Source: Alistipes sp. dk3624
Lineage (GTDB): Bacteria; Bacteroidota; Bacteroidia; Bacteroidales; Rikenellaceae
NCBI RefSeq assembly: GCF_009557455.1
Contig: NZ_CP045651.1
Location: 682,001-746,000 of the forward strand
Length of the DNA: 64,000 nucleotides
Reading direction: 5' to 3'
Positions within the stretch are counted from its first letter, which is position 1, and each line of letters starts with the position of its first letter. The position numbers and the translations under genes were made by a program. Below are positions 27,314-36,443 of the stretch, in pieces. The notes under the pieces were generated by a model that made no database searches, had not been told where the DNA came from, and saw nothing but the letters and a program-made list of their open reading frames with translations.

Positions 27314-28536
27314 CAGATACTGTCCAAAGGATAATAAACGATAACCGGATTGTCGTTCTCTTCGGTCGAATCAACGATCTCGCGGATCCGGGGATCGGAA
27401 TAAATCGGGTCGTCGTCCATCTTCGCCCGGTCGATCCCCGCAATCTCGTAAGCGGGGATGCAACTTACCAACGCATTCTCGGTAGCCGTGCAAAAAGTTT
27501 TCCGCCCGGGATAAAACAGACTGCTCCCCCACGTCCCCGCCGGGGAGTAATGAATGGCCCGGCGGGTCTTCAGATCCCAAATCAGGTAATTGACGGCATG
27601 GAATGTAATCTCTTTCAATTCGTTATTCAAATAATACGTTCCTGTTCCTCGATAGATGTGATATTCCGCACAACCGAACTTCTCGGTCAACCAGACCCGT
27701 TCGATTCCGCTGGAATAACCTTTTTTTTGAGCCTTACTGACCACTTCCGGATAATAATCATAGGGACCGCCATCGTCAATCGCCTTTTGAGGGAACGCTT
27801 GTTTACCGGTCTGTATTACATACAAAGGGTCTACGCGTCCGTCGTGCCACGTGTATAATGTATCGTTCAGGACGGAAGTCATCAAGAACATACCGTTGTT
27901 TTTAGCCATCGACGGTTGCGCTACTCCGCATGACGTCGCACCTGTCACCCGATAAGGCAACGCATAATCCCGAAACGCGTAATTACCCGCCTTAAATACC
28001 CCGTATTCATTAGGATAATCCTGAGCATTCGTGAATAGTACGACCAGGTTCTGATCGTCGGCCAGAGACATATCCTTGATAAAATCCATCTCCTCGGCAT
28101 AACCGACCTTTTCGAGCAATTTTCCATCGAAGCCGTAACGGAAAATCTTTTTACGCAAAATATCATATACGCCTATAAACTCGCCTTGACCGTCGACATA
28201 GAAAGCCCCCATACTCAACTGTTCTTGGGGACCTCTGCCGATCTGCCCGATCCGATTTCTAAATGCGCCGGTCGAATCGAAAACCAAAATACGTTTGTCA
28301 TCCTGAACGACAATAAAGTTTTTATGGACGACAACCTTTTGGATTTGACCGATCAGACAATCGTCCGAGGTCTCTAATTTCACAAATCTCCATCTATCGG
28401 GAAGACTGTCTTTCAAAAACGGATTTTTTACCGGACAATCTTTCGTACGGAAGATCGTCACCCCGGAAAGAACCCGATCGTTCGGTTGACTACATCCTAC
28501 TGCTAATAATATTAAAACCAATACGGCATACTTCAC
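27313..28536 (-). CDS. Six-bladed beta-propeller lipoprotein, copy B
   Basis: 407 residues if started at the GTG at 28536 (MKYAVLVLILLAVGCSQ, acylated C15). This start gives exactly the length of paralogue A (407) and the same lipobox position; an ATG at 28581 would add 15 residues. Blade segments include VVHKNFIVVQDDKRILVFD, FRNRIGQIGRGPQEQL and FIGVYDILRKKIFRYGFDG, the pattern of Bacteroidota six-bladed propellers that travel with NVEALA peptides. The last about 145 residues are nearly identical to paralogue A while the N-terminal half has diverged. Outer-surface or periplasmic location; ligand unknown. Confidence 0.85.
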   Translation of the reverse strand: MKYAVLVLILLAVGCSQPNDRVLSGVTIFRTKDCPVKNPFLKDSLPDRWRFVKLETSDDCLIGQIQKVVVHKNFIVVQDDKRILVFDSTGAFRNRIGQIGRGPQEQLSMGAFYVDGQGEFIGVYDILRKKIFRYGFDGKLLEKVGYAEEMDFIKDMSLADDQNLVVLFTNAQDYPNEYGVFKAGNYAFRDYALPYRVTGATSCGVAQPSMAKNNGMFLMTSVLNDTLYTWHDGRVDPLYVIQTGKQAFPQKAIDDGGPYDYYPEVVSKAQKKGYSSGIERVWLTEKFGCAEYHIYRGTGTYYLNNELKEITFHAVNYLIWDLKTRRAIHYSPAGTWGSSLFYPGRKTFCTATENALVSCIPAYEIAGIDRAKMDDDPIYSDPRIREIVDSTEENDNPVIVYYPLDSI

Positions 28537-28577
28537 AATAACAATCTCTTTTAATTTAGAGTTTCCGACCAACTCGG

Positions 28578-28616
28578 TCATTCTTCAAAAAAACATGCGA
28601 TTTTCACCGTTTTCAT
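28578..28616 (-). pseudogene. Remnant of a duplicated DUF1573 start
   Basis: Directly after the stop of propeller A, 24 bases identical to the start of the DUF1573 gene (MKTVKIAC) are followed by FFEE and a stop. It shows that the duplicated unit was a propeller gene plus the first bases of its downstream neighbour. Confidence 0.75.
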
Positions 28617-29839
28617 CAGATACTGTCCAAAGGATAATAAACGATAACCGGATTGTCGTTCTCTTCGGTCGAATCAACGATCTCGCGGATCCGGGAATCG
28701 GAATAAATCGGGTCGCCGTCCATCTTCGCCCGGTCGATCCCCGCAATCTCGTAAGCGGGGATGCAACTCACCAACTCATTTTCGGTAGCCGTGCAAAAAT
28801 TTTTTTGGCCGGGATAAAACAAGTTGATGCCCCACGTCCCCGCCGGGGAGTAATGAATGGCCCGATGGGTCTTCAGATCCCAAATCAGATAATTGACGGC
28901 ATGAAATATCATTTCGTGCAATTGGTTATTCATATAAAATGACCCTGTCCCTCGATAGATGTGATATTCCACACAACCGAACTTCTCGGTCAACCAGACC
29001 CGTTCAATTCCGCTGGAATAACCTTCCCGTTGGGCTTTGTCAACCACTTTCTGATAGCAGGTGTAAGGCCCTCCGTTATCTATCAGTTTCTGCGGAATCG
29101 TTTTTTTGCCTGTTTTAACCAACAGCGAAGGCACCAGTTTTCCCTGCGAAAAAGCGTACAGAGTATCCGACAAAACGGCTGTGACCATAAGAGTCGCGTC
29201 GTTTTTACCGAAAGAGGGTCTCGCCACGTCGGATGCTATTTCACTCATGACACGAAAAGGCAATGCGTAAGAACGGAACGCATAGTTCCGTTCTTTGAAA
29301 ACCGCATATTCATTGGGATAATCATTGGCATTCCTGAATTGAACGACTACATGCTTATCGTCGGCTTTGCATAAATCCGCAATAAAATCCAACTCTTTAT
29401 CGCAATCGACCTTCTCGATCAAATCGCCGTCGAAAGCATAACGGAAAATTTTGTGCAGCAAAGCATCGTAAATACCTACGAATTCCCGTTCTTTATCCAC
29501 ATAAAAAGCGTCGATACTCAACTGTTCTTTGGGGCCTCTTCCTTTTTGCCCGATCCGATTTCGGAATACTCCCGCGGAATCGAAGACGAAAACATGCTGA
29601 TCATCCTGAATAAAGATAAGATCCTTACAAATAGCAACTTTTTTGATCTGCCCGATAAGGCAGCTATCGCTGGTTTCAAGCTTTACGAAACGCCATTTAT
29701 GCGGAACGCTGTCTTTCAGAAAAGGATTTTTAACAGGACATTCTGCTACATCAATAACGCTGACCTCCAATAAGCCTGTTTTTACTGAATCATTACATCC
29801 GAGTAAAAACAGGCTCACGATGATAAGAAATTGTTTCAT
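28616..29839 (-). CDS. Six-bladed beta-propeller lipoprotein, copy A
   Basis: 407 residues, lipoprotein signal MKQFLIIVSLFLLGC with acylated C15. The mature N terminus shares CPVKNPFLKDS with copy B; blades show the same VFVFDSAGVFRNRIGQKGRGP pattern (quoted in part). It follows the NVEALA gene by 11 bases and is clearly the operon's second gene. Tandem paralogue of copy B. Confidence 0.86.
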   Translation of the reverse strand: MKQFLIIVSLFLLGCNDSVKTGLLEVSVIDVAECPVKNPFLKDSVPHKWRFVKLETSDSCLIGQIKKVAICKDLIFIQDDQHVFVFDSAGVFRNRIGQKGRGPKEQLSIDAFYVDKEREFVGIYDALLHKIFRYAFDGDLIEKVDCDKELDFIADLCKADDKHVVVQFRNANDYPNEYAVFKERNYAFRSYALPFRVMSEIASDVARPSFGKNDATLMVTAVLSDTLYAFSQGKLVPSLLVKTGKKTIPQKLIDNGGPYTCYQKVVDKAQREGYSSGIERVWLTEKFGCVEYHIYRGTGSFYMNNQLHEMIFHAVNYLIWDLKTHRAIHYSPAGTWGINLFYPGQKNFCTATENELVSCIPAYEIAGIDRAKMDGDPIYSDSRIREIVDSTEENDNPVIVYYPLDSI

Positions 29840-29850
29840 TAATTTATGAA

Positions 29851-30228
29851 TTATAATTCCTGTATTACACTCAAATGTGATTTAGCACAGCAGTTATTGT
29901 CTTTAGAAGGACATATCCCATAACGCACTGTCTTAGTAACACCGACTTCTCCACCTCCAGAGATGGGAAAATCTATTCCTCCAATAGTAACGACAATTGT
30001 TCCACCTGTACTTAAGGAAGTAGTTACTCTCGTGGGCTCGGAATAATTTTCCACGGCATCACGCACGTATGTAAAGATATCACAATCATCCACCCCTTCA
30101 TCTCCACTCAACGCTTCGACATTGGCAAGCAGCAGATCCGAAGAAGCGGAATTGCCCTCAAAATAAACGGTCGCAGAAAAAGCGACAACGCCGGCAGCCA
30201 TAACGGCAAAGAGTAAATTCTTTTTCAT
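29851..30228 (-). CDS. NVEALA family secreted peptide precursor
   Basis: 125 residues. N-terminal signal-like segment (MKKNLLFAVMAAGVVAFSAT) and, at residues 36-41, NVEALS, a one-residue variant of the NVEALA motif that names the family, reached through DLLLANVEAL. The remaining about 84 residues hold four Cys (49, 106, 113, 114), three of them in the C-terminal GICPSKDNNCC. In known families the motif precedes a small Cys-containing mature peptide; cleavage there is inference. First gene of the operon with its own promoter; two propeller lipoproteins and a DUF1573 protein follow. Confidence 0.85.
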   Translation of the reverse strand: MKKNLLFAVMAAGVVAFSATVYFEGNSASSDLLLANVEALSGDEGVDDCDIFTYVRDAVENYSEPTRVTTSLSTGGTIVVTIGGIDFPISGGGEVGVTKTVRYGICPSKDNNCCAKSHLSVIQEL

Positions 30229-30280
30229 TTTTGTAAAATTTAAGATTATTGAATAAGGTAAAATATCGTATTTATACTAT

Positions 30281-30311
30281 CAAATATAGCATTGAAATAT
30301 TTCTTGAACAA
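30281..30311 (-). promoter_or_regulatory. Promoter of the NVEALA-propeller operon
   Basis: Minus-strand TTG (30311-30309) and TATATTTG (30288-30281) with 20 bases between. Leader of about 45 bases to the NVEALA ATG. Confidence 0.72.
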
Positions 30312-30320
30312 TATTTTGTC

Positions 30321-30375
30321 AACAAAAATCGCATAAAAGGCTTTTTTCTATCAAGAAAAAAGCCTTTTATGCGAT
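30321..30375 (-). terminator. Very strong hairpin terminator after the glycyl radical enzyme
   Basis: Perfect 22-bp inverted repeat (30328-30349 with 30354-30375), 4-base loop, followed on the minus strand by five T. It separates the glycyl radical enzyme gene from the NVEALA promoter, which begins only 10 bases further on. Confidence 0.85.
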
Positions 30376-30475
30376 TTACACTCAGTCTCTTCGACGGAAT
30401 ATTTTTGACCCAACACCTAAAACGATACGAATCAACAACATACCGTTTTCAATCGCCGCTCACAAACATCGCCCG

Positions 30476-32728
30476 TTACACGATCTGCTGCGTCCGCTGG
30501 ATAACCATGTCCTGCCACTCTTTGCAGAGCGTCGTGAAACGGGCCGACCATCCGGCTACGCGCACCGGTAGGTTCGGGTACTTCTCCGGGTGCATCTGCG
30601 CGTCGATCAGCGTCGCCGAATCGACTACGTCGATGTGCATGTAGAAACCGCCCTTCTCGCGGAACGTCTTGGCCAGCGCGACCAGCGCGGCGATCCCGTT
30701 CTCGTCCTTGACCGAATCGGGCAGGACTTTCAGTTCGACCGTAGCGCCGTTCGGACAGCGGGTGAAATCGAGTTTGCAGTACGAATTCAGCACGGCCGTC
30801 GGCCCCTTGCGGTCGCTGCCGGGCGTCGGCGAACAGTTCGTCGCCAGGATATCCCCGACGCGACTGCCTTCGGGCGTCGCCCGTCGCGCCATCCGCCAGT
30901 CGATCTCGCGGCCGAACGTACTGATCCCGCACGGACGTTTCAGTCCGTTGCGCTCCTTGACCCGGCCGACGATCGAGGTATAGTCGTCAAACACCCGTTT
31001 CATCATATCGTCGGCCTCGGCGTGGTCGTTGCCGTAGAACGTAAAACGGTTCTGCACCAGTCGCCGCAGGCCCTCGTTGCCCTCCCAGTTGTGACGAAGG
31101 ATATTGACGAAATGGTTCAGCCCGATGTAATTTTCTTCGAAGACCAGCTTTTTCAGCACCAGCAGGCTGTTGGCCGTATCGCTGACTCCGCCGTAGTGGA
31201 TGCCGTTGACCGTATATTTCGGGCCGCGCTCGTAATAACCGCGTCCCTTCTCGATGCATCCTTCGACGAACATCGACACCAGCGGATTGGGGTTGTTCGG
31301 ATCGTTCCAACTGCCGTCCAGCGCTTTTTGCAGATTGTCGATCTCCCGGCCGAGTTCCGACGTAAAACGGCCGTAGACCGTTTCGAAATCGTCCGCTTCG
31401 AGCGGAACGTCCTTATCGAGGTTCAGTGCGCGGAACAACGGCTGCATCATGTCGCAAGGCGAATAGATGAACGCCGTCTTGCCCGGAATGATCGCTTCCC
31501 AGCAACCGTCGTTGGTAAACTCGCGGGCTTCTTCGAGCGGATAGCCGAACTGCACCAACCCGTCGATCACGGTATTCTCGTTGTACATCGAAACGATCCC
31601 GCCGCCGAAACGTTGCACCTCGGCAATCCGGCGGAACAGTTTCTCGGGCGTATGATCGCCGATACGCACGGCGATCGGATAATCGCTGATATGCAACTCT
31701 TCGACGACATCCAGGACGAGGTAGGTAATCGGATTGGTCACTTCGTTCCCGTCCTTGTCGATCCCGCCGAGGATAATGTTCTGATAGAACTGGGCATCCC
31801 CCGAACCGTTGAATTCGCCGATCCACTCGGTTCCTTTGATCCAAAAATGGGCGATCAGTTCGCGGGCTTCGTCCAGCGTGATCTTCCCTTTCTGCAGGTC
31901 GGCCTCCAGATAAGGCCACAACATCTGGTCGAAACGCCCGATCCCCGACCAGTTGCCCATCAACCGGTGAAAAGCGTACAGCGACCATAGCGACTGCACC
32001 GCTTCGCGGAAGTTACGCGGCGGATTCTCGGGGACGTTTTCGAGCGTATCGATGATATTCTGGTAAAACCGGCGTTCGCTGTCCGGCGCATTCCCTTTCA
32101 TCTCCTTGAGCAGAGCGATGTTGCGCTGCTGCCACAGCGCAGCGGCATCGAGAGTCATCAGCATGGATTCGAGCAGGTCGGTTCCGTGCGAATCCAGCCC
32201 GCCCCGGCTCAGCCGTTCGTCGATCTCGGCCCGTAGCCCCTTATACCCCTGATGCAACACTTTGGCGAATCCGACGGTAGTATGGCTGACCGAGCCCATG
32301 TTCAGCGCCGGAATGCGGTGTTGCGCCGCTTCGCGCAGCGTGGCCGACCCGACGATCAGTTCGCCCGGCAGAATACGCAACGGAGCATTCCGCGCCACGC
32401 TCAGAGCCGCATAGCCGTATTTGCGGTTATTCGACAATTTTTCATCGCGCCCTTCGGGAAATTCCCAGTCGACGGTAGGCATGTTGCGGCCGTGCTGACC
32501 GGACAGCCCCATTTGCGCCAAGTGGTGCGTGATATCGCTGAGACGTTTCGGCGATTCGGGATGCCACGCCTGCCCCCAGTTATAGAGATGTTCGCCCGGT
32601 TCGGACAAGGCTTTCGCCGGCGCGCTTCCGGCAAACACTTTTTCATTGAGTCCCACAAACAGGGCGCACAATCCGAGCGACGAGCGTTTCAGAAATTCGC
32701 TTCGCGAAATGCGTTCTTGATTGTTCAT
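30476..32728 (-). CDS. Glycyl radical enzyme (PFL/diol-dehydratase superfamily) with a Tat-like leader
   Basis: 750 residues. Both catalytic hallmarks are present: thiyl-radical C409 with E411 in DGCWE, and the glycyl radical loop RVAGWSARF with G726. Length and the GCxE pair fit the dehydratase/lyase branch rather than classical PFL (which has CC). Unusually, residues 6-34 look like an export leader: ISRSEFLKRSSLGLCALFVG resembles a Tat signal whose second Arg is Ser (compare SRRDFL and DRREFL in the Tat proteins at 17.7-20.1 kb). Glycyl radical enzymes are normally cytoplasmic and need a radical-SAM activase; none is encoded in this window. Monocistronic. Substrate unknown. Confidence 0.85.
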   Translation of the reverse strand: MNNQERISRSEFLKRSSLGLCALFVGLNEKVFAGSAPAKALSEPGEHLYNWGQAWHPESPKRLSDITHHLAQMGLSGQHGRNMPTVDWEFPEGRDEKLSNNRKYGYAALSVARNAPLRILPGELIVGSATLREAAQHRIPALNMGSVSHTTVGFAKVLHQGYKGLRAEIDERLSRGGLDSHGTDLLESMLMTLDAAALWQQRNIALLKEMKGNAPDSERRFYQNIIDTLENVPENPPRNFREAVQSLWSLYAFHRLMGNWSGIGRFDQMLWPYLEADLQKGKITLDEARELIAHFWIKGTEWIGEFNGSGDAQFYQNIILGGIDKDGNEVTNPITYLVLDVVEELHISDYPIAVRIGDHTPEKLFRRIAEVQRFGGGIVSMYNENTVIDGLVQFGYPLEEAREFTNDGCWEAIIPGKTAFIYSPCDMMQPLFRALNLDKDVPLEADDFETVYGRFTSELGREIDNLQKALDGSWNDPNNPNPLVSMFVEGCIEKGRGYYERGPKYTVNGIHYGGVSDTANSLLVLKKLVFEENYIGLNHFVNILRHNWEGNEGLRRLVQNRFTFYGNDHAEADDMMKRVFDDYTSIVGRVKERNGLKRPCGISTFGREIDWRMARRATPEGSRVGDILATNCSPTPGSDRKGPTAVLNSYCKLDFTRCPNGATVELKVLPDSVKDENGIAALVALAKTFREKGGFYMHIDVVDSATLIDAQMHPEKYPNLPVRVAGWSARFTTLCKEWQDMVIQRTQQIV

Positions 32729-32808
32729 CGTATTTCAGGTTTATAGGTTTTAGCGTCAATTCTTACGCGGCAATTCCCGCCCCCATTCAAACGCACACCG
32801 CCTTTTGG

Positions 32809-32839
32809 CGAAGTTAATAATTAAAATACGGAAATGCAA
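32809..32839 (-). promoter_or_regulatory. Probable promoter of the glycyl radical enzyme gene
   Basis: Minus-strand TTG (32839-32837) and TAACTTCG (32816-32809) with 20 bases between; one mismatch in the -7 box. Leader of about 75 bases. Confidence 0.5.
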
Positions 32840-32959
32840 TACATTATTCCGTCTCCGTCCGATCTTTTTCCGGGGCGGACCGCCCGTCTCCCACAGCTTC
32901 TTCCTGCACAGATCGCGCGGCCGGCCGCACTCCCGTCCCTGCCCCGCGACTTCTCCGGC

Positions 32960-33008
32960 CGAAAACGGAAAGCGGAGAAAACTTCCGCATGGAAATTTTC
33001 TCCGCTTT
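32960..33008 (-). terminator. Terminator of the hsp20 gene
   Basis: Perfect 14-bp stem (32967-32980 with 32995-33008), 14-base loop, then a short T run on the minus strand, 24 bases after the hsp20 stop. Confidence 0.75.
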
Positions 33009-33031
33009 CGGTACAGGGAAACCGCCGGCCG

Positions 33032-33460
33032 TTATTTGACGGCGATCTCCTTCACCTTCTTCGCTTCGACGGCTTCCTGTTTTTTCGGAATGTCGATGGT
33101 CAGCACGCCGTTCTGCACTTTCGCGTCGATCTTATCTTTTTCGACGTTCTCCGGCAGGATCATCACCTGCTGGAAACGACTGTACGAAAATTCGCGACGC
33201 AGGTACCTGCCCTTCTTGTCCTCGTCCTTGTGTTCTTCTTTTTTCTCCATCGAAACGACCAACTGGTTATCGGCGTCGATTTTCACCGAAAAATCATCCT
33301 TGGTCATTCCCGGCGCAGCCAGTTCGACTTTATAATCCGTGTCCGATTCGATGATGTTGATGGCCGGCGAAGCGCTGTTGGCTTTTTCGATCCATTCGTT
33401 CCCGAAGAAATCGTTGAAAATTCCCGGTAACCAATTCTGAGATTTTTTTACAGGCATCAT
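33032..33460 (-). CDS. Hsp20/alpha-crystallin small heat-shock protein
   Basis: 142 residues. Alpha-crystallin domain at about residues 33-130: YKVELAAPGMTKDDFSVKID opens it, and VQNGVLTIDIPKK is the conserved GVL motif; the short C-terminal tail lacks a clear IxI/V. ATP-independent holdase that binds unfolding proteins. A GGGAGG Shine-Dalgarno sits about 8 bases before the ATG, which is rare among genes here and suggests strong translation. Monocistronic. Confidence 0.93.
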   Translation of the reverse strand: MMPVKKSQNWLPGIFNDFFGNEWIEKANSASPAINIIESDTDYKVELAAPGMTKDDFSVKIDADNQLVVSMEKKEEHKDEDKKGRYLRREFSYSRFQQVMILPENVEKDKIDAKVQNGVLTIDIPKKQEAVEAKKVKEIAVK

Positions 33461-33575
33461 AGTTTTGTCCTCCCAAATATTTTAAATTATTAAACATTCT
33501 TTTAAACCTTACCCGGGCTCTCTCTTCCCGGTTCCGGAAAGAAAATACTCAAAATATATGCCACGCATACCAAAC

Positions 33576-33615
33576 AAAAAGCCACAGGACGCTGCCCGAA
33601 CGGCTATGTCCTGTG
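33576..33615 (-). terminator. Probable terminator of mutS
   Basis: Stem of 8 bp (33583-33590 with 33608-33615), loop of 17 bases, then GCTTTTTG on the minus strand. Confidence 0.55.
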
Positions 33616-33659
33616 ACTCTGTAAATTAAAAAAAACGAATGCCCGGCGCCGGAATCCAA

Positions 33660-33676
33660 ACAAGTTGTCAACTTGT
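33660..33676. other. 17-base palindrome (8 + 1 + 8)
   Basis: acaagttg-t-caacttgt between mutS and hsp20. Perfectly symmetric, so a possible operator or small hairpin. The next 45 bases hold another short repeat (gaaaaaatg / cattttttc at 33688-33718). No known regulator site is recognised. Confidence 0.4.
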
Positions 33677-33760
33677 CACGCATCTATGAAAAAATGTCCG
33701 GAACAATGTCATTTTTTCACTGACAATCAACTAATTGCCAACAACATCATGTCATACAAA

Positions 33761-36400
33761 TCAAATCCCCGTAATTTTTTTAATCTCACTCAGTTTATTG
33801 AGCGCTTCGAGCGGCGTCAGCGAATTGATATCCAGCCCCCGGATCTCGTCCCGGATTTGCTTGAGCACCGGATCGTCCAACTGGAACATACTGAGCTGTA
33901 TGCCGTTGCTTCCATACTGGGCGACCGTGGGAGCTTTCTTCTTATTGTCCTTGAGCTTGCCCCGGTGGGCCGACTCCATATCGTTCAGTATCCGGGCTGC
34001 CCGCTCGGTCACCTGCCCCGGCATCCCGGCCATTTTCGCCACATGGATACCGAACGAGTGCTCCGTACCGCCGCGCACCAGTTTCCGCAGGAAGATCACC
34101 TTGCGGTTCACCTCTTTGACCGACACGTTGTAGTTTTTCACCCGTTCGTACAACTCTTCCATCTCGTTCAGTTCGTGATAGTGCGTCGCGAACAGCGTCT
34201 TCGCCCGCGCCGTCGGATGCTGGTGAATGTACTCGACCATCGCCCAGGCGATCGAGATCCCGTCGTAGGTACTCGTCCCGCGTCCGATCTCGTCGAGCAG
34301 CACCAGGCTGCGCTCCGAAATATTATTCAGGATGCTGGCCGACTCGAGCATCTCGACCATGAACGTCGATTCGCCCTGCGAAATGTTGTCCGAAGCGCCC
34401 ACCCGCGTGAAGATCTTGTCCACGATCCCGATACGGGCCTCTTTCGCCGGCACGTAGCATCCCATCTGCGCCATCAGTACGATCAGCGCCGTCTGCCGCA
34501 GCAACGCCGACTTACCGGACATGTTGGGGCCGGTAATGATGATGATCTGCTGCGACGAGTCGTCGAGCAGCACGTCGTTCGGAACGTACTCCTCGCCCAC
34601 TTTCATCAGCGTCTCGATCACCGGGTGACGCCCTTCGCGGATGTCGAGAACCGACGAATCGTTGACATCGGGCCGGCAATAGTTCCGTTCGACGGCCAGC
34701 GACGCGAATGACAGCAGGCAGTCGATCCGCGCGATCGCCGAAGCGTTTACCTGGATCTGCGCGGTATACTGCGCCAGTTCGGCCAGCAGCGCCGCAAACA
34801 ACTCCTGCTCAAGCACCAGGATACGGCTCTCGGCTCCGAGAATCTTCTCCTCGTACTCCTTGAGTTCCGACGTGATATAGCGTTCGGCTCCGGTCAGCGT
34901 CTGCTTGCGTATCCACGATTGCGGCACCTTGTCCTTGTGGGTATTGCGCACTTCGATGTAGTAACCGAACACGTTGTTGAAGCTGATCTTCAGCGACGGG
35001 ATGCCGGTCGCTTCGCTCTCGCGCTGCTGGATACCGGCGAGAATCTCTTTACCGTGCGCCGCGACGTTACGCAGGTCGTCCAGCTCGATGTTGACGCCCG
35101 AAGCGATGACGCCCCCCTTCTGGATCTGGTTCGACGGATCGGGATAGACCTCCCGCTCGATCCGGTCGCGCACCTGCAGGCACAGGTCGAGCTTGTCGGC
35201 CAGCTCCCGCAACGGCTCCGCCCCGGAGCGTTCCAGCGTATTTTTGATCTTTTCGACGGCAAAAAGGGCATTTTTGAGCTGCACCACCTCGCGCGGGGTC
35301 ACCCTCCCTACGGCGATCCGCGAGATGATCCGTTCCAGATCTCCGACCACGCCGACGGCTCCGGCAAGCGTTTCGCGCAGCGCGGCGTCGCCGATAAACA
35401 GCGACACGATGTCCAGCCGGCGGTTGATCTGCCGCAGATCCTTCAGCGGCAGCGATATCCAGCGACGCAACATCCGCGCGCCCATCGGCGACGAAGTCCG
35501 GTCGAGCACATCGAACAGCGAACGGCCCTCCTCGCCGCCGTTGGCCGAAAACAGTTCGAGATTCCGAATCGAAAACTTGTCGATCCACACGAAGCGGTCC
35601 TCGTCGATCCGCGCGATGGACGATATGTGTTTGGTATCGCGGTGCTCGGTAAATTCGAGGTAATAAAGAATGGCTCCTGCCGCCACGATGGCTTCCGGCA
35701 TCCGGTCGATGCCGAATCCCTTCAGCGAAGCGGTGCCGAACTGGGTTTGCAACTTCTCCCTGCCGGCATCTTCGGCGAACATCCACGGGTCGAGCCGGTA
35801 GGTATAGTACCGCGATCCGAAAGCTTCCGTAAATTCGGCTTCGCACCCTTTCTGGTAAATGATCTCTTTCGGCGACAGGTTGGCCAACAGTTTGTCGACA
35901 TACTTGTCGTCGCCTTCGGCCGCATAAAATTCGCCGGTCGAAATATCCAGAAACGCCACGCCGGTGCGCTTCTTACCGAAAAAAACCGATGCGAGAAAAG
36001 TATTTTCCTTGCAGTTCAACACGTTGTCGCTATACGACACGCCCGGCGTAACCAATTCGATCACGCCGCGCTTGACGATCTTCTTCGTGGTTTTCGGGTC
36101 CTCGAGCTGCTCGCAAATCGCTACCCGTTCGCCGGCGCGCACCAATTTCGGCAGGTAGGTGTCGATGGCATGGTACGGAAACCCGGCCAGTTCGACGAAC
36201 GAAGCCGAGCCGTTGGCCCGGCGCGTCAACGTAATGCCCAGTATCCGGCTGGCCCGGATCGCATCCTCGCCGAAAGTTTCATAAAAATCGCCCACCCGGA
36301 ACAGCAGGATGGCGTCGCCGTGCACCGCTTTCACGCCGTAGTACTGTTTCATCAGCGGCGTCTCGACGTATTTGGTCTCTTTGGTTTTCTCTTTTGCCAA
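33761..36400 (-). CDS. mutS: DNA mismatch repair protein MutS
   Basis: 879 residues, full length for MutS1. The N-terminal mismatch-binding domain has the FYETFGEDA motif (GDFYE.F with the Phe and Glu that read the mismatch: RVGDFYETF). Walker [10 protein letters not shown] lies near residue 620, the Walker B/ABC region reads [16 protein letters not shown], and FATHYHELN is the H-loop. Recognises mismatches as a dimer and recruits MutL. The RecD-like gene is 43 bases upstream on the same strand. Confidence 0.97.
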   Translation of the reverse strand: MAKEKTKETKYVETPLMKQYYGVKAVHGDAILLFRVGDFYETFGEDAIRASRILGITLTRRANGSASFVELAGFPYHAIDTYLPKLVRAGERVAICEQLEDPKTTKKIVKRGVIELVTPGVSYSDNVLNCKENTFLASVFFGKKRTGVAFLDISTGEFYAAEGDDKYVDKLLANLSPKEIIYQKGCEAEFTEAFGSRYYTYRLDPWMFAEDAGREKLQTQFGTASLKGFGIDRMPEAIVAAGAILYYLEFTEHRDTKHISSIARIDEDRFVWIDKFSIRNLELFSANGGEEGRSLFDVLDRTSSPMGARMLRRWISLPLKDLRQINRRLDIVSLFIGDAALRETLAGAVGVVGDLERIISRIAVGRVTPREVVQLKNALFAVEKIKNTLERSGAEPLRELADKLDLCLQVRDRIEREVYPDPSNQIQKGGVIASGVNIELDDLRNVAAHGKEILAGIQQRESEATGIPSLKISFNNVFGYYIEVRNTHKDKVPQSWIRKQTLTGAERYITSELKEYEEKILGAESRILVLEQELFAALLAELAQYTAQIQVNASAIARIDCLLSFASLAVERNYCRPDVNDSSVLDIREGRHPVIETLMKVGEEYVPNDVLLDDSSQQIIIITGPNMSGKSALLRQTALIVLMAQMGCYVPAKEARIGIVDKIFTRVGASDNISQGESTFMVEMLESASILNNISERSLVLLDEIGRGTSTYDGISIAWAMVEYIHQHPTARAKTLFATHYHELNEMEELYERVKNYNVSVKEVNRKVIFLRKLVRGGTEHSFGIHVAKMAGMPGQVTERAARILNDMESAHRGKLKDNKKKAPTVAQYGSNGIQLSMFQLDDPVLKQIRDEIRGLDINSLTPLEALNKLSEIKKITGI

Positions 36401-36443
36401 GGTTCTTCTATATTTTATTGGATCGATCGGACGGTAAAATTAG

